Assembly: GCF_001807265.1 (NCBI RefSeq)
Contig: NZ_KV788388.1
Coordinates: forward strand, 1-64,000
From: Corynebacterium sp. HMSC05H05
Lineage (GTDB): Bacteria > Actinomycetota > Actinomycetes > Mycobacteriales > Mycobacteriaceae
DNA: 64,000 bases
Direction: 5' to 3'
Shown here: positions 28,736 to 37,831 of the stretch, piece after piece
Layout of the letters: every line of letters begins with the position of its first letter
How positions within the stretch are numbered: the first letter of the stretch is position 1
Made by a program: the position numbers and the translations under genes
Notes under the pieces: model-generated
Databases searched by the model: none
What the model was told of the DNA's origin: nothing
Seen by the model: the letters and a program-made list of their open reading frames with translations, nothing else

Positions 28736-29944
28736 GTGGGTGCGCTAGGCATTCTGGCGTTCGCGCTTGCGATCGCCGCGTCAATTGCGCTGCACGAGGC
28801 CGGGCACATGTTCACGGCCCGCGCCTTCGGCATGCGCGTGCGGCGCTATTTCATTGGTTTCGGGCCCACGGTGTGGTCGACCACGAAGGGCCACACCGAG
28901 TACGGCCTTGCCGCGCTGCCGTTCGGCGGGTTCTGCGACATCGCGGGTATGACTGCGATGGATCCCCTCACGCCCGAGGAGGAGCCGCACGCGATGGTGA
29001 ACAAGCCGGCGTGGCAGCGCATCGCGGTGCTCGCCGGCGGCATTGCGATGAACCTGCTCATCGGCGTGGTGATCATCTACTTTGTCGCCATCTTTTCCGG
29101 CATCCCGAACCCGGACGCGGACTTCACCCCGCGCGTGGGCAAGACGGTGTGCGTGGCCGACCAGGTGGACGCGGAGACGCTGGGGGAGTGCTCCGGCGCG
29201 GGCCCGGCGGGCGAGGCTGGTGTCCAAGCAGGCGACACCCTGGTGGCGCTTAACGGGCAGGAGATTGAGCAGTTCGAGCAGTTGCGCGATGCCGTCGCGA
29301 AGCAGCCAGGCGAAACGGTGAGCCTCGAGGTGCTCCGCGGCGGTGAGACCGTCACCCTCGACGTGCCTGTCGCCGCCGTCGAGCGCATCGACCCGGCCAC
29401 CGGCGAGCGCGTCACCCAGGGTGCGGTGGGCATCGCCCCCGCGCCTGTGCCCGACGCGGTCAAGCAGTACGGCCCGGCGGAAGCGGTGCCTGCGACCTTG
29501 CACTTCACCGGCCAGATGCTGCGCGCGACGGTGGACGGCATCGCGTCGTTCCCGGCGAAAATCCCCGGCGTTGTAGCCTCCATTTTCGGCGCGGAGCGCG
29601 ACATCGAAGGCCCGGTCAGTGTCATCGGCGCCTCGCGCACCGGCGGCGAGCTGGTGGAGCAGGATATGTGGTCCGCGTTTTGGATGATGCTGGCCAGCTT
29701 GAACTTCTTCCTCGCCCTGTTCAACCTTGTGCCGCTGCCGCCGCTGGACGGCGGGCACATTGCGGTGGTGCTGTACGAAAAGATTCGCGATGCTTTACGA
29801 CGCCTCCGTGGCCTCGGCCCGGGCGCTCCCGCGAACTACGAAAAGCTCATGCCCTTGACGTATGCCATGGCGGCGCTGCTGCTCGGCGTCGGTGTGTTGG
29901 TGATGGCCGCGGACGTGGTCAACCCCGTCCGAATTTTTGGCTGA
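28736..29944 (+). CDS. site-2 membrane metalloprotease (RseP/Rip1-like)
   Basis: Intramembrane zinc protease of family M50 that cleaves anti-sigma factors and other membrane substrates. It is the syntenic counterpart of Rip1 in mycobacteria. The 402-residue protein has HEAGH in the first helix ([14 protein letters not shown]), a PDZ domain (about 140-215) and the C-terminal [13 protein letters not shown] motif giving the third ligand. The GTG start follows AAGGGG. Its position between dxr and ispG is conserved in actinobacteria. Confidence 0.93.
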   Translation: MGALGILAFALAIAASIALHEAGHMFTARAFGMRVRRYFIGFGPTVWSTTKGHTEYGLAALPFGGFCDIAGMTAMDPLTPEEEPHAMVNKPAWQRIAVLAGGIAMNLLIGVVIIYFVAIFSGIPNPDADFTPRVGKTVCVADQVDAETLGECSGAGPAGEAGVQAGDTLVALNGQEIEQFEQLRDAVAKQPGETVSLEVLRGGETVTLDVPVAAVERIDPATGERVTQGAVGIAPAPVPDAVKQYGPAEAVPATLHFTGQMLRATVDGIASFPAKIPGVVASIFGAERDIEGPVSVIGASRTGGELVEQDMWSAFWMMLASLNFFLALFNLVPLPPLDGGHIAVVLYEKIRDALRRLRGLGPGAPANYEKLMPLTYAMAALLLGVGVLVMAADVVNPVRIFG

Positions 29945-29964
29945 CGGTGCTAGAGTTAGCCACC

Positions 29965-31128
29965 ATGAACACCCCCATCGGATTAGGCATGCCCGAAGGC
30001 CCGGCACCGACTTTGGCTCCGCGCCGCACAACCCGTCAGCTGATGGTGGGCGATGTCGGTGTCGGTTCGGATCACCCGATTTCTGTGCAGTCCATGACCA
30101 CGACGAAGACGCACGACATCAACGCCACACTGCAGCAGATCGCGCAGCTGACCACCGCGGGCTGCGACATCGTGCGAGTGGCTTGTCCGAAGACCGTGGA
30201 CGCGGACGCCCTGCCGGCCATTGCCGCGAAGTCGCCGATCCCGGTGATCGCGGACATCCACTTCCAGCCGAAGTACATCTTCGCCGCCATCGACGCCGGG
30301 TGTGCCGCCGTGCGCGTGAACCCGGGCAACATCAAGGAGTTCGACGGCCGCGTCAAGGAGGTTGCCAAGGCAGCCGGTGACGCGGGCATCCCGATCCGCA
30401 TCGGCGTCAACGGCGGCTCCTTGGACCCGCGTCTGCTGGAAAAGTACGGCAAGGCTACCCCGGAGGCGCTGGTGGAGTCCGCGATCTACGAGGCGGGCCT
30501 GTTCGAGGAGCACGGCTACGGCGACATCGCGATCTCCGTGAAGCACTCCGACCCGGTGCTGATGGTGGAGGCCTACCGCCAGCTCGCGGAGAAGACCGAC
30601 TACCCGCTGCATCTCGGCGTGACCGAGGCCGGCCCGAAGTTCATGGGCACGATCAAGTCCTCTGTTGCCTTCGGCGCGCTTTTGTCGCAGGGCATCGGCG
30701 ACACCATCCGCGTGTCCCTGTCCGCGGACCCGGTGGAGGAGATCAAGGTCGGGGACCAGATTTTGCAGGCGATGAACCTGCGCCCGCGCAAGCTGGAGAT
30801 CGTCTCCTGCCCGTCGTGTGGTCGCGCCCAGGTTGACGTGTACAAGCTCGCTGAGGAGGTCACCGCCGGCCTGGACGGCATGGAGTTCCCGCTGCGCGTG
30901 GCCGTGATGGGCTGCGTTGTCAACGGCCCGGGCGAGGCGCGCGACGCCGACCTTGGTGTGGCGTCCGGCAACGGTAAGGGCCAGATCTTTGTCAAGGGCG
31001 AGGTTGTGGAGACGGTGCCGGAGTCCAAGATCGTGGAAACGCTCATTGATTACGCGCACCGCATCGCCGAGGAGGAAGGCCTCGAGGAGGTCGCCGGCGC
31101 TAAGGCCGAGGTCAAGGTCACTCGCTAA
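29965..31128 (+). CDS. ispG: 4-hydroxy-3-methylbut-2-enyl diphosphate synthase
   Basis: IspG (GcpE) reduces MEcPP to HMBPP with a 4Fe-4S cluster in the isoprenoid pathway. The 387-residue protein begins with a TIM-barrel region ([20 protein letters not shown]) and ends with cluster ligands in CPSCGR and [13 protein letters not shown] 29965 was chosen because TAGAGT ends 8 nt upstream (leaderless) and the family starts here. Some transcription may also come through from the upstream protease gene. Confidence 0.96.
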   Translation: MNTPIGLGMPEGPAPTLAPRRTTRQLMVGDVGVGSDHPISVQSMTTTKTHDINATLQQIAQLTTAGCDIVRVACPKTVDADALPAIAAKSPIPVIADIHFQPKYIFAAIDAGCAAVRVNPGNIKEFDGRVKEVAKAAGDAGIPIRIGVNGGSLDPRLLEKYGKATPEALVESAIYEAGLFEEHGYGDIAISVKHSDPVLMVEAYRQLAEKTDYPLHLGVTEAGPKFMGTIKSSVAFGALLSQGIGDTIRVSLSADPVEEIKVGDQILQAMNLRPRKLEIVSCPSCGRAQVDVYKLAEEVTAGLDGMEFPLRVAVMGCVVNGPGEARDADLGVASGNGKGQIFVKGEVVETVPESKIVETLIDYAHRIAEEEGLEEVAGAKAEVKVTR

Positions 31129-31129
31129 C

Positions 31130-32941
31130 ATGCTGCGTCGCCGTGTCGCGGGGATTGCGGTGGTGGCGCTGGCGGCGTCGATAAGCAGTTGCACCCCGCG
31201 CCCCAACGACGCCGAACCTGCCGCCTCCGATTTCCTCAGCGCGCTGGAAAAGCGCGAGGTGAATTCGGCGCTGATTGACAACGCCTCCGCCGCCGAAACC
31301 TCGCTGAATGAGACGTGGGGCGGTTTGCAGGCGGAGAGCCTGAGCGCATCGCTTATCGACGTCAACCAGGACGACAACCTGGCCACCGCCACTTACGAAC
31401 TGCGCTGGGACCTGCCCCGCGATCGTGATCTGACGTACCAGGCGCAGATGACGCTGACGCAAAGCGGCGACACGTGGAACGTGCGCTGGCAGCCGTCCAT
31501 GCTGCACCCGCGGCTGGGTGCGAACCAGCATTTGGAACTGCGCGCGGTGGCGCCGTCGCAGGCCAGTGTGGTCTCCTCCGACGGGGTGGAGTTGCTGAAG
31601 CCCGGCACCGCCTACCGCGTGTTGGTGGACACCGATGAGATGCGCAGCGCCGGGGCAGCAGCCGCGGGTATCAGCGCGGCGCTAGCGAAGGCCCACGAGG
31701 TGGATCGCGGCGCGCCCCTGCGTGACGCGGAGGAAGTAGCTAAAGAGCTGCAGGACGCCTCCGGCATCTACTCCGTTGCTGTGGTGCCCGCGCCCGCGCG
31801 CGACGCGTTCGAGTCCGCGCTTGCCGGCGAGCCCGGTGTGCGGCTCAACGAGGAGGCCGCAATGGTCAACGCGCAGCCGGAGTTCGCCCCCGACATCATG
31901 GCGCGTGTGGGCGAGCTGGTGCGTGACGATCTGCAGGGCGATACCGGCTGGAGCGTCGACGTGGTCAACGAAAATGGCGCCTCCTACGAGGAGATCAAGC
32001 GTCAGGACGCCGCCCCAGCGCCTGCGGTTCACATCAGCCTGGACCACCGCGTCCAACGCGCCGCGGAGATGGCGCTGGAGCCGGTTGCGGGCCAGCAGGC
32101 CATGATTGTGGCTATTCGGCCCTCCACCGGCGGGATTTTGGCTATCGCGCAGACTCCGGCCGCTGACGCCGGAGGCAACCTGGCCACGATGGGCCAGTAC
32201 CCGCCGGGCTCGACGTTTAAGATCCTCACCGCCTTTGCCGGGCTAACTAAGCAGGGGTTAATACCGGGTTCACCTGTCCCGTGCCCTGGCACCATGAACA
32301 TTTTCGGCCGCACCGTGACTAACTACGCCGGCTTTGGCATGGGCACCGTCCCGCTGGAAACCGCGTTCGCCCGCTCTTGCAACACCACCTTCGCGGACAT
32401 TTCCACGAAGCTGGCGCCGGGGGAGCTGCAGGATATCGGCAAGCAGTTCGGCTTGGGCGTGGACATGGAGATCCCCGGGGTGGAAACGATTACCGGCTCC
32501 ATCCCGGAGGGTGAGGAACCGCTGGACCGCACCGAAGCCGGCTACGGCCAGGGATTGGACTTGGCCAGCCCGTTCGGCATGGCGCTGGTCTCCGCGGCGG
32601 CCGCCCGTGGCTCTCTTCCTGTGCCGTACCTGGTGGAGGGCGAGGAAACGAAGCTCAGCGAAGATGCACCACCGATGGATCCGCAGGCAGCTGAGGAGCT
32701 GCGCCAGATGATGGCGGCGGTGACTGGGCCGGGCGGCACGGCGAGCGCGTTCACCGCGGGCGGGGATATCCGCGGCAAGACCGGCGAGGCCGAAATCAAT
32801 GAAGGCTCGCACTCGTGGTTCACCGGCTACCGGGCAGACGACGACATCGCCTTTGCCACCCTCGTAGTCCTCGGCGGCGGTTCCGAGGCCGCTGTGGCGC
32901 TATCGGACCGGATGCTGCTGAACCTGGACTCGGGAAGCTAG
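31130..32941 (+). CDS. penicillin-binding lipoprotein with NTF2-like N-terminus
   Basis: A 603-residue DD-transpeptidase-type PBP attached to the membrane as a lipoprotein: lipobox ending at Cys21 (SISSC). A MecA-N/NTF2-like region (about 25-130) and a dimerisation domain precede the transpeptidase core with Ser361-x-x-Lys364 (STFK), Ser416-Cys-Asn418 and Lys550-Thr-Gly552. The counterpart in M. tuberculosis occupies the same place near ispG and map. ATG lies 1 bp after the ispG stop, so it is co-transcribed. Confidence 0.92.
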   Translation: MLRRRVAGIAVVALAASISSCTPRPNDAEPAASDFLSALEKREVNSALIDNASAAETSLNETWGGLQAESLSASLIDVNQDDNLATATYELRWDLPRDRDLTYQAQMTLTQSGDTWNVRWQPSMLHPRLGANQHLELRAVAPSQASVVSSDGVELLKPGTAYRVLVDTDEMRSAGAAAAGISAALAKAHEVDRGAPLRDAEEVAKELQDASGIYSVAVVPAPARDAFESALAGEPGVRLNEEAAMVNAQPEFAPDIMARVGELVRDDLQGDTGWSVDVVNENGASYEEIKRQDAAPAPAVHISLDHRVQRAAEMALEPVAGQQAMIVAIRPSTGGILAIAQTPAADAGGNLATMGQYPPGSTFKILTAFAGLTKQGLIPGSPVPCPGTMNIFGRTVTNYAGFGMGTVPLETAFARSCNTTFADISTKLAPGELQDIGKQFGLGVDMEIPGVETITGSIPEGEEPLDRTEAGYGQGLDLASPFGMALVSAAAARGSLPVPYLVEGEETKLSEDAPPMDPQAAEELRQMMAAVTGPGGTASAFTAGGDIRGKTGEAEINEGSHSWFTGYRADDDIAFATLVVLGGGSEAAVALSDRMLLNLDSGS

Positions 32942-32997
32942 TAAGCCTCCTGGAGGGCTGCGTGGGCGCGTTTGACCACAGGTCTACCATTGAGGAC

Positions 32998-33897
32998 ATG
33001 AATAATCGAGGCCTACTCACCCCAGGAAAACCCACCCCAGAGCGCAAGGTGCCAAAGAGCATTGAGCGCCCAGAGTACGCGTGGAAGGACGAGGTTCAGG
33101 AGAACGTCGGCGAGCCGATCATCCAGACCCCGGAGACCATCGAGGCGATGCGCGAGGCCTCGAAGATCGCCGCGAACGCACTGGCGCTTGCAGGTGCGGC
33201 TGTAGCCCCCGGGAAAACCACAGACGAGATTGACGGCATCGTCCACGACTACCTGGTCGAGCACGGCGCCTACCCGTCCACGCTGGGCTACCGCGGGTAC
33301 CCGAAGTCCTCGTGCATCTCCCTGAACGAAATTGTCTGCCACGGCATCCCGGACACGACGGTGATCCAGGAGGGCGACATCGTCAACATCGACGTCACCG
33401 CCTACAAAAACGGCGTGCACGGCGACACCAACGCCACCTTCTTCGCAGGCGAGGTGGCGCAGGAGCACAAGGACCTGGTTGACCGCACTTACCAGGCGAT
33501 GATGCGCGGCATTAAGGCAGCGAAGCCCGGCCGCCAGATCAACGTGATCGGGCGCGTGATCGAGTCATACGCCAAGCGCTTCGGCTACAACGTGGTCACC
33601 GACTTCACCGGCCACGGCGTGGGCACTACCTTCCACAACGGGCTCGTGGTGCTGCACTACGATTCCGACGCCTACACGGACGTCCTCGAGCCAGGCATGA
33701 CGCTGACGATCGAACCGATGATCAACCTGGGCGAGCTGCCGTACCGAGTGTGGGACGACGGCTGGACAGTGCAGAACGTCGACGGCGAGTACACCGCCCA
33801 GTTCGAGCACACCATCGTGATCACCGACGACGGCAACGAAATCCTCACCATCCCGGACGCGGACGTCGCCGCCGGGCAGCATATGCTGGGGGAGTAG
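32998..33897 (+). CDS. map: methionine aminopeptidase, type I
   Basis: Removes the initiator Met from new proteins. The 299-residue protein has a roughly 40-residue N-terminal extension with a Pro-rich stretch ([12 protein letters not shown]), as in actinobacterial MapB. The pita-bread core shows metal ligands in [20 protein letters not shown] (two Asp), the His of [11 protein letters not shown], and Glu in TIEPMI and QFEHT. A TACCAT box ends 7 nt before ATG. A strong terminator follows. Confidence 0.95.
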   Translation: MNNRGLLTPGKPTPERKVPKSIERPEYAWKDEVQENVGEPIIQTPETIEAMREASKIAANALALAGAAVAPGKTTDEIDGIVHDYLVEHGAYPSTLGYRGYPKSSCISLNEIVCHGIPDTTVIQEGDIVNIDVTAYKNGVHGDTNATFFAGEVAQEHKDLVDRTYQAMMRGIKAAKPGRQINVIGRVIESYAKRFGYNVVTDFTGHGVGTTFHNGLVVLHYDSDAYTDVLEPGMTLTIEPMINLGELPYRVWDDGWTVQNVDGEYTAQFEHTIVITDDGNEILTIPDADVAAGQHMLGE

Positions 33898-33916
33898 ACC
33901 GCATAAGAATCTGAAA

Positions 33917-33953
33917 CGGGCCCGCACGGAACATTTCAGTGCGGGCCCGCTTT
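33917..33953 (+). terminator. terminator of map
   Basis: Perfect 11-bp stem CGGGCCCGCAC/GTGCGGGCCCG with an 11-nt loop, followed shortly by TTT. Confidence 0.9.
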
Positions 33954-33981
33954 ACGTCTACGGTCCACCCGTAGACAGAAC

Positions 33982-34012
33982 GAAACCCCGTCGCAAACAG
34001 CGACGGGGTTTC
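33982..34012 (-). terminator. terminator of the tandem exported-protein genes
   Basis: 13-bp stem GAAACCCCGTCGC/GCGACGGGGTTTC with a 5-nt loop. It lies 26 bp after the 3' end of the reverse-strand 34038-34454 gene and could act on both strands. Confidence 0.8.
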
Positions 34013-34037
34013 AACCTCCTAGCTCAAGCGCTATTGC

Positions 34038-34454
34038 TTAGCGGGAGAGCGGGTGCTGGATCCAGCCGTTGTAGAAGGCGAAGTTGAAGCCAGCGATGAC
34101 GAGGCCAACCAGGGCGCCGATGGCAGCGACGATGGAGCCGTCGATCCAGTAGCGAGCCCACTGCGGAACGTCTTCCTTGTTGGTCTTGTTGCCGAAAGCG
34201 TCGGTCGGGTAGAACTCCTTGTCCTTGTCATCAAAGTACTGGGAAGAACCCTTGCCGTCGAACAGGCCCTTGGTGCCGTCGCTGACGACCTTACCGAAGT
34301 CCTTGTCACCCTCCTGCTTGCCGACGAAGACGACGGCCTTGTCCTTGGAGGTGGTCTCGTTCTGAGCATCCTCAGCGGACGCGATTGCGGTGCCGCCAGC
34401 GAGGACGGTCAGAGCGGTTGCGGAAGCAACTGCAGCGGTGCGGAAGTTACGCAT
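34038..34454 (-). CDS. small exported protein with C-terminal membrane helix (copy A)
   Basis: A 138-residue protein of unknown function. It has a signal peptide (MRNFRTAAV..., probable cleavage near residue 27 after ASA), a charged Asp/Lys/Gly-rich middle (about 30-100) and a hydrophobic C-terminal helix (about 108-128) containing GALVGLVIAGFNFAFYNGW. It is paralogous to the next gene upstream (34508-34915). A strong AGAAGGA ribosome-binding site precedes ATG. The layout suggests a protein translocated across the inner membrane and held by its C-terminus, possibly in or near the mycomembrane. No family recognised. Confidence 0.8.
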   Translation of the reverse strand: MRNFRTAAVASATALTVLAGGTAIASAEDAQNETTSKDKAVVFVGKQEGDKDFGKVVSDGTKGLFDGKGSSQYFDDKDKEFYPTDAFGNKTNKEDVPQWARYWIDGSIVAAIGALVGLVIAGFNFAFYNGWIQHPLSR

Positions 34455-34507
34455 CGTTTTCCTTCTTTCGAAATGTGAGTGGAATTGGTTTGCGGAAGTC
34501 CGCGGTC

Positions 34508-34915
34508 TTAGAAGTTGAATTCGCCGTGAACGAAGAAGTTGTACAGCGGGCCAACGATGAGGCCGACGAGTGCGGAGACAGCGGTGAAGATGGTCGCGCC
34601 GTACGCAAGCTTGGCGTAACGCGGCTGTGCGTCGAAGTTGTCCTTCTCACCGAAGATTGCCTGACCGTCGGTGCCGCGCAGGTTGCCGTTCTCGTCGCGG
34701 AACTGGAGCCACTCGGAGTGGGTGATCTTCTGGGAGGAAGCCGGCTCTACGCCGTCCTTGCCGTCCTTGGCCTCAACCGGACGGGACGGTGCGACGTAGG
34801 TGTTCTCTGCCGCGGTGCTGTCCTCAGTGGTCTCGGCGGTTGCGACTGCGGTGGAGCCGAATGCCACAGCGACGGCGGTTGCGCCGGCGAGGGCTGCCTT
34901 ACGGAAATTACGCAT
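34508..34915 (-). CDS. small exported protein with C-terminal membrane helix (copy B)
   Basis: A 135-residue paralogue of copy A. The signal peptide starts MRNFRKAALAG (cleavage near residue 27). The middle is hydrophilic but differs from copy A. The C-terminus shares the pattern SALVGLIVGPLYNFFVHG. The two genes are 53 bp apart in the same direction, and GAAGGA precedes ATG. The conserved ends with a divergent middle suggest duplication followed by diversification of the exposed part. The position between map and mtr is the only contextual clue. Confidence 0.8.
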   Translation of the reverse strand: MRNFRKAALAGATAVAVAFGSTAVATAETTEDSTAAENTYVAPSRPVEAKDGKDGVEPASSQKITHSEWLQFRDENGNLRGTDGQAIFGEKDNFDAQPRYAKLAYGATIFTAVSALVGLIVGPLYNFFVHGEFNF

Positions 34916-35235
34916 GAAACGAAATCCTTCTCTGATAGTTCTTGCACGACGTCCGGGTGGAATTCAAAGAATCCCAGGGGCATTGAGCTCCTAGGACCGA
35001 TAGCAAGCCCGGTGGGCTCGGTCCCGGTGTCTGCACTGACAATAGCCGAACACTTCCAGCGGTATGCAAGTTGGCGCCTAAATTTTTTCAAAAGTTCAAC
35101 CAAAGGTTGGAAAGCTTGGCATTAGCTGAAAAGGTTGGGGCAATTCAAATATCTCTCACGTGCTCTTTTCGGCAGATGTGTCGAAAAGGTCGTGTCTATT
35201 CAGCTGTTCCCCCGAAAGAGGGGTGAAGCAGAGGT
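34916..35235. promoter_or_regulatory. intergenic region upstream of the tandem exported-protein genes
   Basis: This 320-bp gap follows mtr on the minus strand. It holds a hairpin at 35165-35188 (CTTTTCG/CGAAAAG), which may end the mtr transcript. It also has a possible minus-strand promoter (TTGCAT at 35064-35069, TATTGT at 35039-35044, 19-bp spacer) and a nested inverted repeat at 34994-35024 (GGACCGA/TCGGTCC) in the predicted 5' leader of copy B. No coding frame is convincing. Confidence 0.45.
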
Positions 35236-36663
35236 TTAGACTTCTTTGAATGTCAGGTCGAGGCCGAGGATCGCGTTTTCGGTCACCTCTGCCAGGGACG
35301 GGTGGATCCAGTACTGGGAGCGCGGGAAGTCCCGCAAGTCCAGCCCATATGCGAGCACAGTGATCATTTGCTGGATCAGCGTGGAGGCTTGCGGGCCCAT
35401 GTAATGCGCGCCCAAAAGCTGGCCGGTCTTCCGGTCGGCCACCAGCTTCACCACGCCGGTAGAGTCCTCCAGACCCCACCCGTAGGCCACGTCGCCGTAG
35501 TTCTGCACCTTCACAGTGACGTCGAAGCCGGCGTCCACAGCTTGCTGTTCGGTCATTCCCACTGTGGCGATCTGCGGGTGGGTGAAGATCGCCGACGGGA
35601 CGTGATCGTGCGGCATCGGCACCATGGCCGAGCCACTTTCGCCGGCCCAAGCTTGAAGTACGTTGTGCGTCACCGCGCGCTGCTCCGCGTTCGCCACGTG
35701 CTTGAGTTGGTACGGGGAGGAAAGGTCTCCGAGCGACCACACGCCGTCCACGGAGGTGCGGCCGAACTTGTCGACGGCGACGCGTCCGTTTTCGTGCGTT
35801 TCAATGCCAGCGGCGGCGACATTGAGTGTGTCGCTGTTGGGGATACGGCCCGTGGCGATGAGGAGGGATTCGGTGGTGACCGTGGTGCCGTCGTCAAGCG
35901 TGAGCGTGACACCCTCGCTGTCCTCGGCGGCGGAAGTGACCGTGCGGCCCATGTGGACGGTGTAGCGCTCGGCGGCGAGCTTGTTGAACGGCTCTGCGAG
36001 GTCCGGATCCAGCTGTCGAAGCAGCTGCGAGCGGCTGATGATGGTCACCTCGGTGCCCAGGGCGTCAAAGACGTGCGCAAACTCCATGGCGATGAAGCCG
36101 CCGCCGACGATGGTCAGCGACTTCGGCTGGCGCTTAAGCCGCATGATGTCCTCGTTGGTGTGGAAGGTGACGTCGTGCGCCCAGTCAGGGATGAACGCGC
36201 GGGCGCCGGCGGCGAGGATGATCGTATCGGCGGTGATGAGCTCTTCGGTCCCGCCGCGGCCAGTCTTCAGCGTCTTCGGGCCGACGAAGGACGCCTCCAC
36301 GTCGTAGACGGTGACGTTGGGGCAGCCGTTGCGGCGGTAATCCTCACCGCCTTTGGCAATCAGGTCGATGCGGTTGTCGAAGACGCGCTCGACGATCCCG
36401 GGCCAGTCTGCGCCCTTGTACTCAAGATCGATGCCGAGCTTTCCGGCCTCGCGCGCCGCGTACGCCTGCTCCGCGGCAAGCACGTACATCTTGGTGGGGA
36501 TGCAGCCGACGTTTAAGCACGTGCCCCCGAACGCGCCTTTCTCCACAATCGCGACGTTCTTGTCGTCGAAGTCGGGAGTGAGGATAGAGTTGCCCGAACC
36601 CGTTCCCACAATGATCAGGTCGTAGCGTGTGGCGTCCTGCAAATTGCTGTCGTGAGCGGGCAT
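35236..36663 (-). CDS. mtr: mycothione reductase
   Basis: FAD- and NADPH-dependent disulfide reductase that regenerates mycothiol, the main actinobacterial thiol. The 475-residue protein has the FAD loop IIVGTGSGNS, the redox pair GGTCLNVGC (CxxxxC), the NADPH-binding VGGGFIAMEFAH and a C-terminal interface domain with the base His in YWIHPSLAEV. ATG 36663 follows GAGGAG. A TATATAT stretch just upstream is the probable -10. The alpha/beta hydrolase gene ends 41 bp upstream in the same direction. Confidence 0.94.
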   Translation of the reverse strand: MPAHDSNLQDATRYDLIIVGTGSGNSILTPDFDDKNVAIVEKGAFGGTCLNVGCIPTKMYVLAAEQAYAAREAGKLGIDLEYKGADWPGIVERVFDNRIDLIAKGGEDYRRNGCPNVTVYDVEASFVGPKTLKTGRGGTEELITADTIILAAGARAFIPDWAHDVTFHTNEDIMRLKRQPKSLTIVGGGFIAMEFAHVFDALGTEVTIISRSQLLRQLDPDLAEPFNKLAAERYTVHMGRTVTSAAEDSEGVTLTLDDGTTVTTESLLIATGRIPNSDTLNVAAAGIETHENGRVAVDKFGRTSVDGVWSLGDLSSPYQLKHVANAEQRAVTHNVLQAWAGESGSAMVPMPHDHVPSAIFTHPQIATVGMTEQQAVDAGFDVTVKVQNYGDVAYGWGLEDSTGVVKLVADRKTGQLLGAHYMGPQASTLIQQMITVLAYGLDLRDFPRSQYWIHPSLAEVTENAILGLDLTFKEV

Positions 36664-36704
36664 GGTTTTCTCCTCTATATATATGTGTGTGTTGCGTATT
36701 GACG

Positions 36705-37700
36705 TTACTGGGCAAAATCCTGGCCGTCTAACCACTTGAAAACGGCCTTGAACGCGGCCTCTCGGGCGTGGCGTTCGGAGAGGAACACGTCGTGCCGTGC
36801 GCCGTCGACGACCTGCACGCTTGCGTTGTTAGAAAGCGTCGGTGCCCAGCGCTGGATCTGGTCGACGTCGAGCACCGTGTCGGCGGTGTCCGCGGCGGGG
36901 GAGTAGTCCTCGCCAAGGTACGAATGCGACGAGCACAGCGTCAGCGTCGGCACACCAGTATCAACGTGTCCGGCGTGGATCTGTTCCTGCCCCTTGATCA
37001 CCGCGCGGATCCATCCCAGGTACTTGCGGTGCCCGTCAATCGGCTTCCATTCGGTGTTGAACTCCCACTCGCCGTGGAAGTCCCTATGGATGGACTTGCC
37101 GTACGTGCCCTCACCGCGCTGCAACAGCGGCAGCGAGGGGAACATCGTCCCGAAGACGTTGAGGAGCGGTTTAAGCACTGCCACCTGCCACTTCGGAAAC
37201 TGCATGTCCAGCCACGGGCTGTTCAGGACCACCCCGGCGAGCTTTTGATGCTCCGCGGGCTGCTCGCGGCGCAGCTGGTCCGCCCACAGCGGCACAATCA
37301 GCCCGCCGGTGGAATGCGCCAGCACCACCACCGAGCCGTGCTCCGCCGCAAGAATCTCCAGCGCCTGGGTGAGCTCGGGGAAATACCGGCTCATGGAAAG
37401 TGTGAAGTGCGCGCGCTGGCCCTTCTTCAGCGCGCGCCCGCAGCGCCGCAGGTCCAGCGCGTAAAACGGGTACCCGTGCCGGGTGAACTCGTCGGCGACG
37501 TGGGCCTGGAAGAAGTAGTCGGACATGCCGTGCACCCACAGCACGGCGGGCTTCTGGGGCGTTGTGCTTTGCGACGCGCGTACATCCCGCACCAGCACCG
37601 CATCCACGCGAGTTCGGCTGTCCGGGTCCTTGCCTTGGGGGAGCACTGCCTGCTCGAATCCGTCGCCAAGCGGGTCAGGTTGCCAATCAAGCTTGTTCAT
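36705..37700 (-). CDS. alpha/beta hydrolase (lysophospholipase-like)
   Basis: A 331-residue cytoplasmic alpha/beta-hydrolase of the serine lysophospholipase/monoacylglycerol lipase group. The segment VLWVHGMSDY supplies the oxyanion region, AHSTGGL holds the nucleophile Ser (first position of the G-x-S-x-G motif replaced by His-Ser-Thr-Gly-Gly), and GARHDVFLSE contains the catalytic His. ATG 37700 was chosen because a TATCAT box ends 7 nt upstream (leaderless). It lies between mtr and mqo. The substrate is unknown. Confidence 0.85.
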   Translation of the reverse strand: MNKLDWQPDPLGDGFEQAVLPQGKDPDSRTRVDAVLVRDVRASQSTTPQKPAVLWVHGMSDYFFQAHVADEFTRHGYPFYALDLRRCGRALKKGQRAHFTLSMSRYFPELTQALEILAAEHGSVVVLAHSTGGLIVPLWADQLRREQPAEHQKLAGVVLNSPWLDMQFPKWQVAVLKPLLNVFGTMFPSLPLLQRGEGTYGKSIHRDFHGEWEFNTEWKPIDGHRKYLGWIRAVIKGQEQIHAGHVDTGVPTLTLCSSHSYLGEDYSPAADTADTVLDVDQIQRWAPTLSNNASVQVVDGARHDVFLSERHAREAAFKAVFKWLDGQDFAQ

Positions 37701-37783
37701 GCGGCCGATGATACTTTTCTGCGGACGGTTCGGACCTGTGGTCGTCGACAAGCCTTTGCACCTTGGCAATGAAGGGGACGTAA

Positions 37784-37822
37784 TATAGTCACCACTCCCA
37801 AAAGTCGATAAACATCAAAGGA
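37784..37822 (+). promoter_or_regulatory. mqo promoter -10 and ribosome-binding site
   Basis: TATAGT at 37784-37789 is a strong -10 candidate, with a weaker TTGGCA at 37763-37768 (15-bp spacer). AAAGGA at 37817-37822 is the ribosome-binding site. The leader is about 35 nt. Confidence 0.5.
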
Positions 37823-37831
37823 TGACTACGC

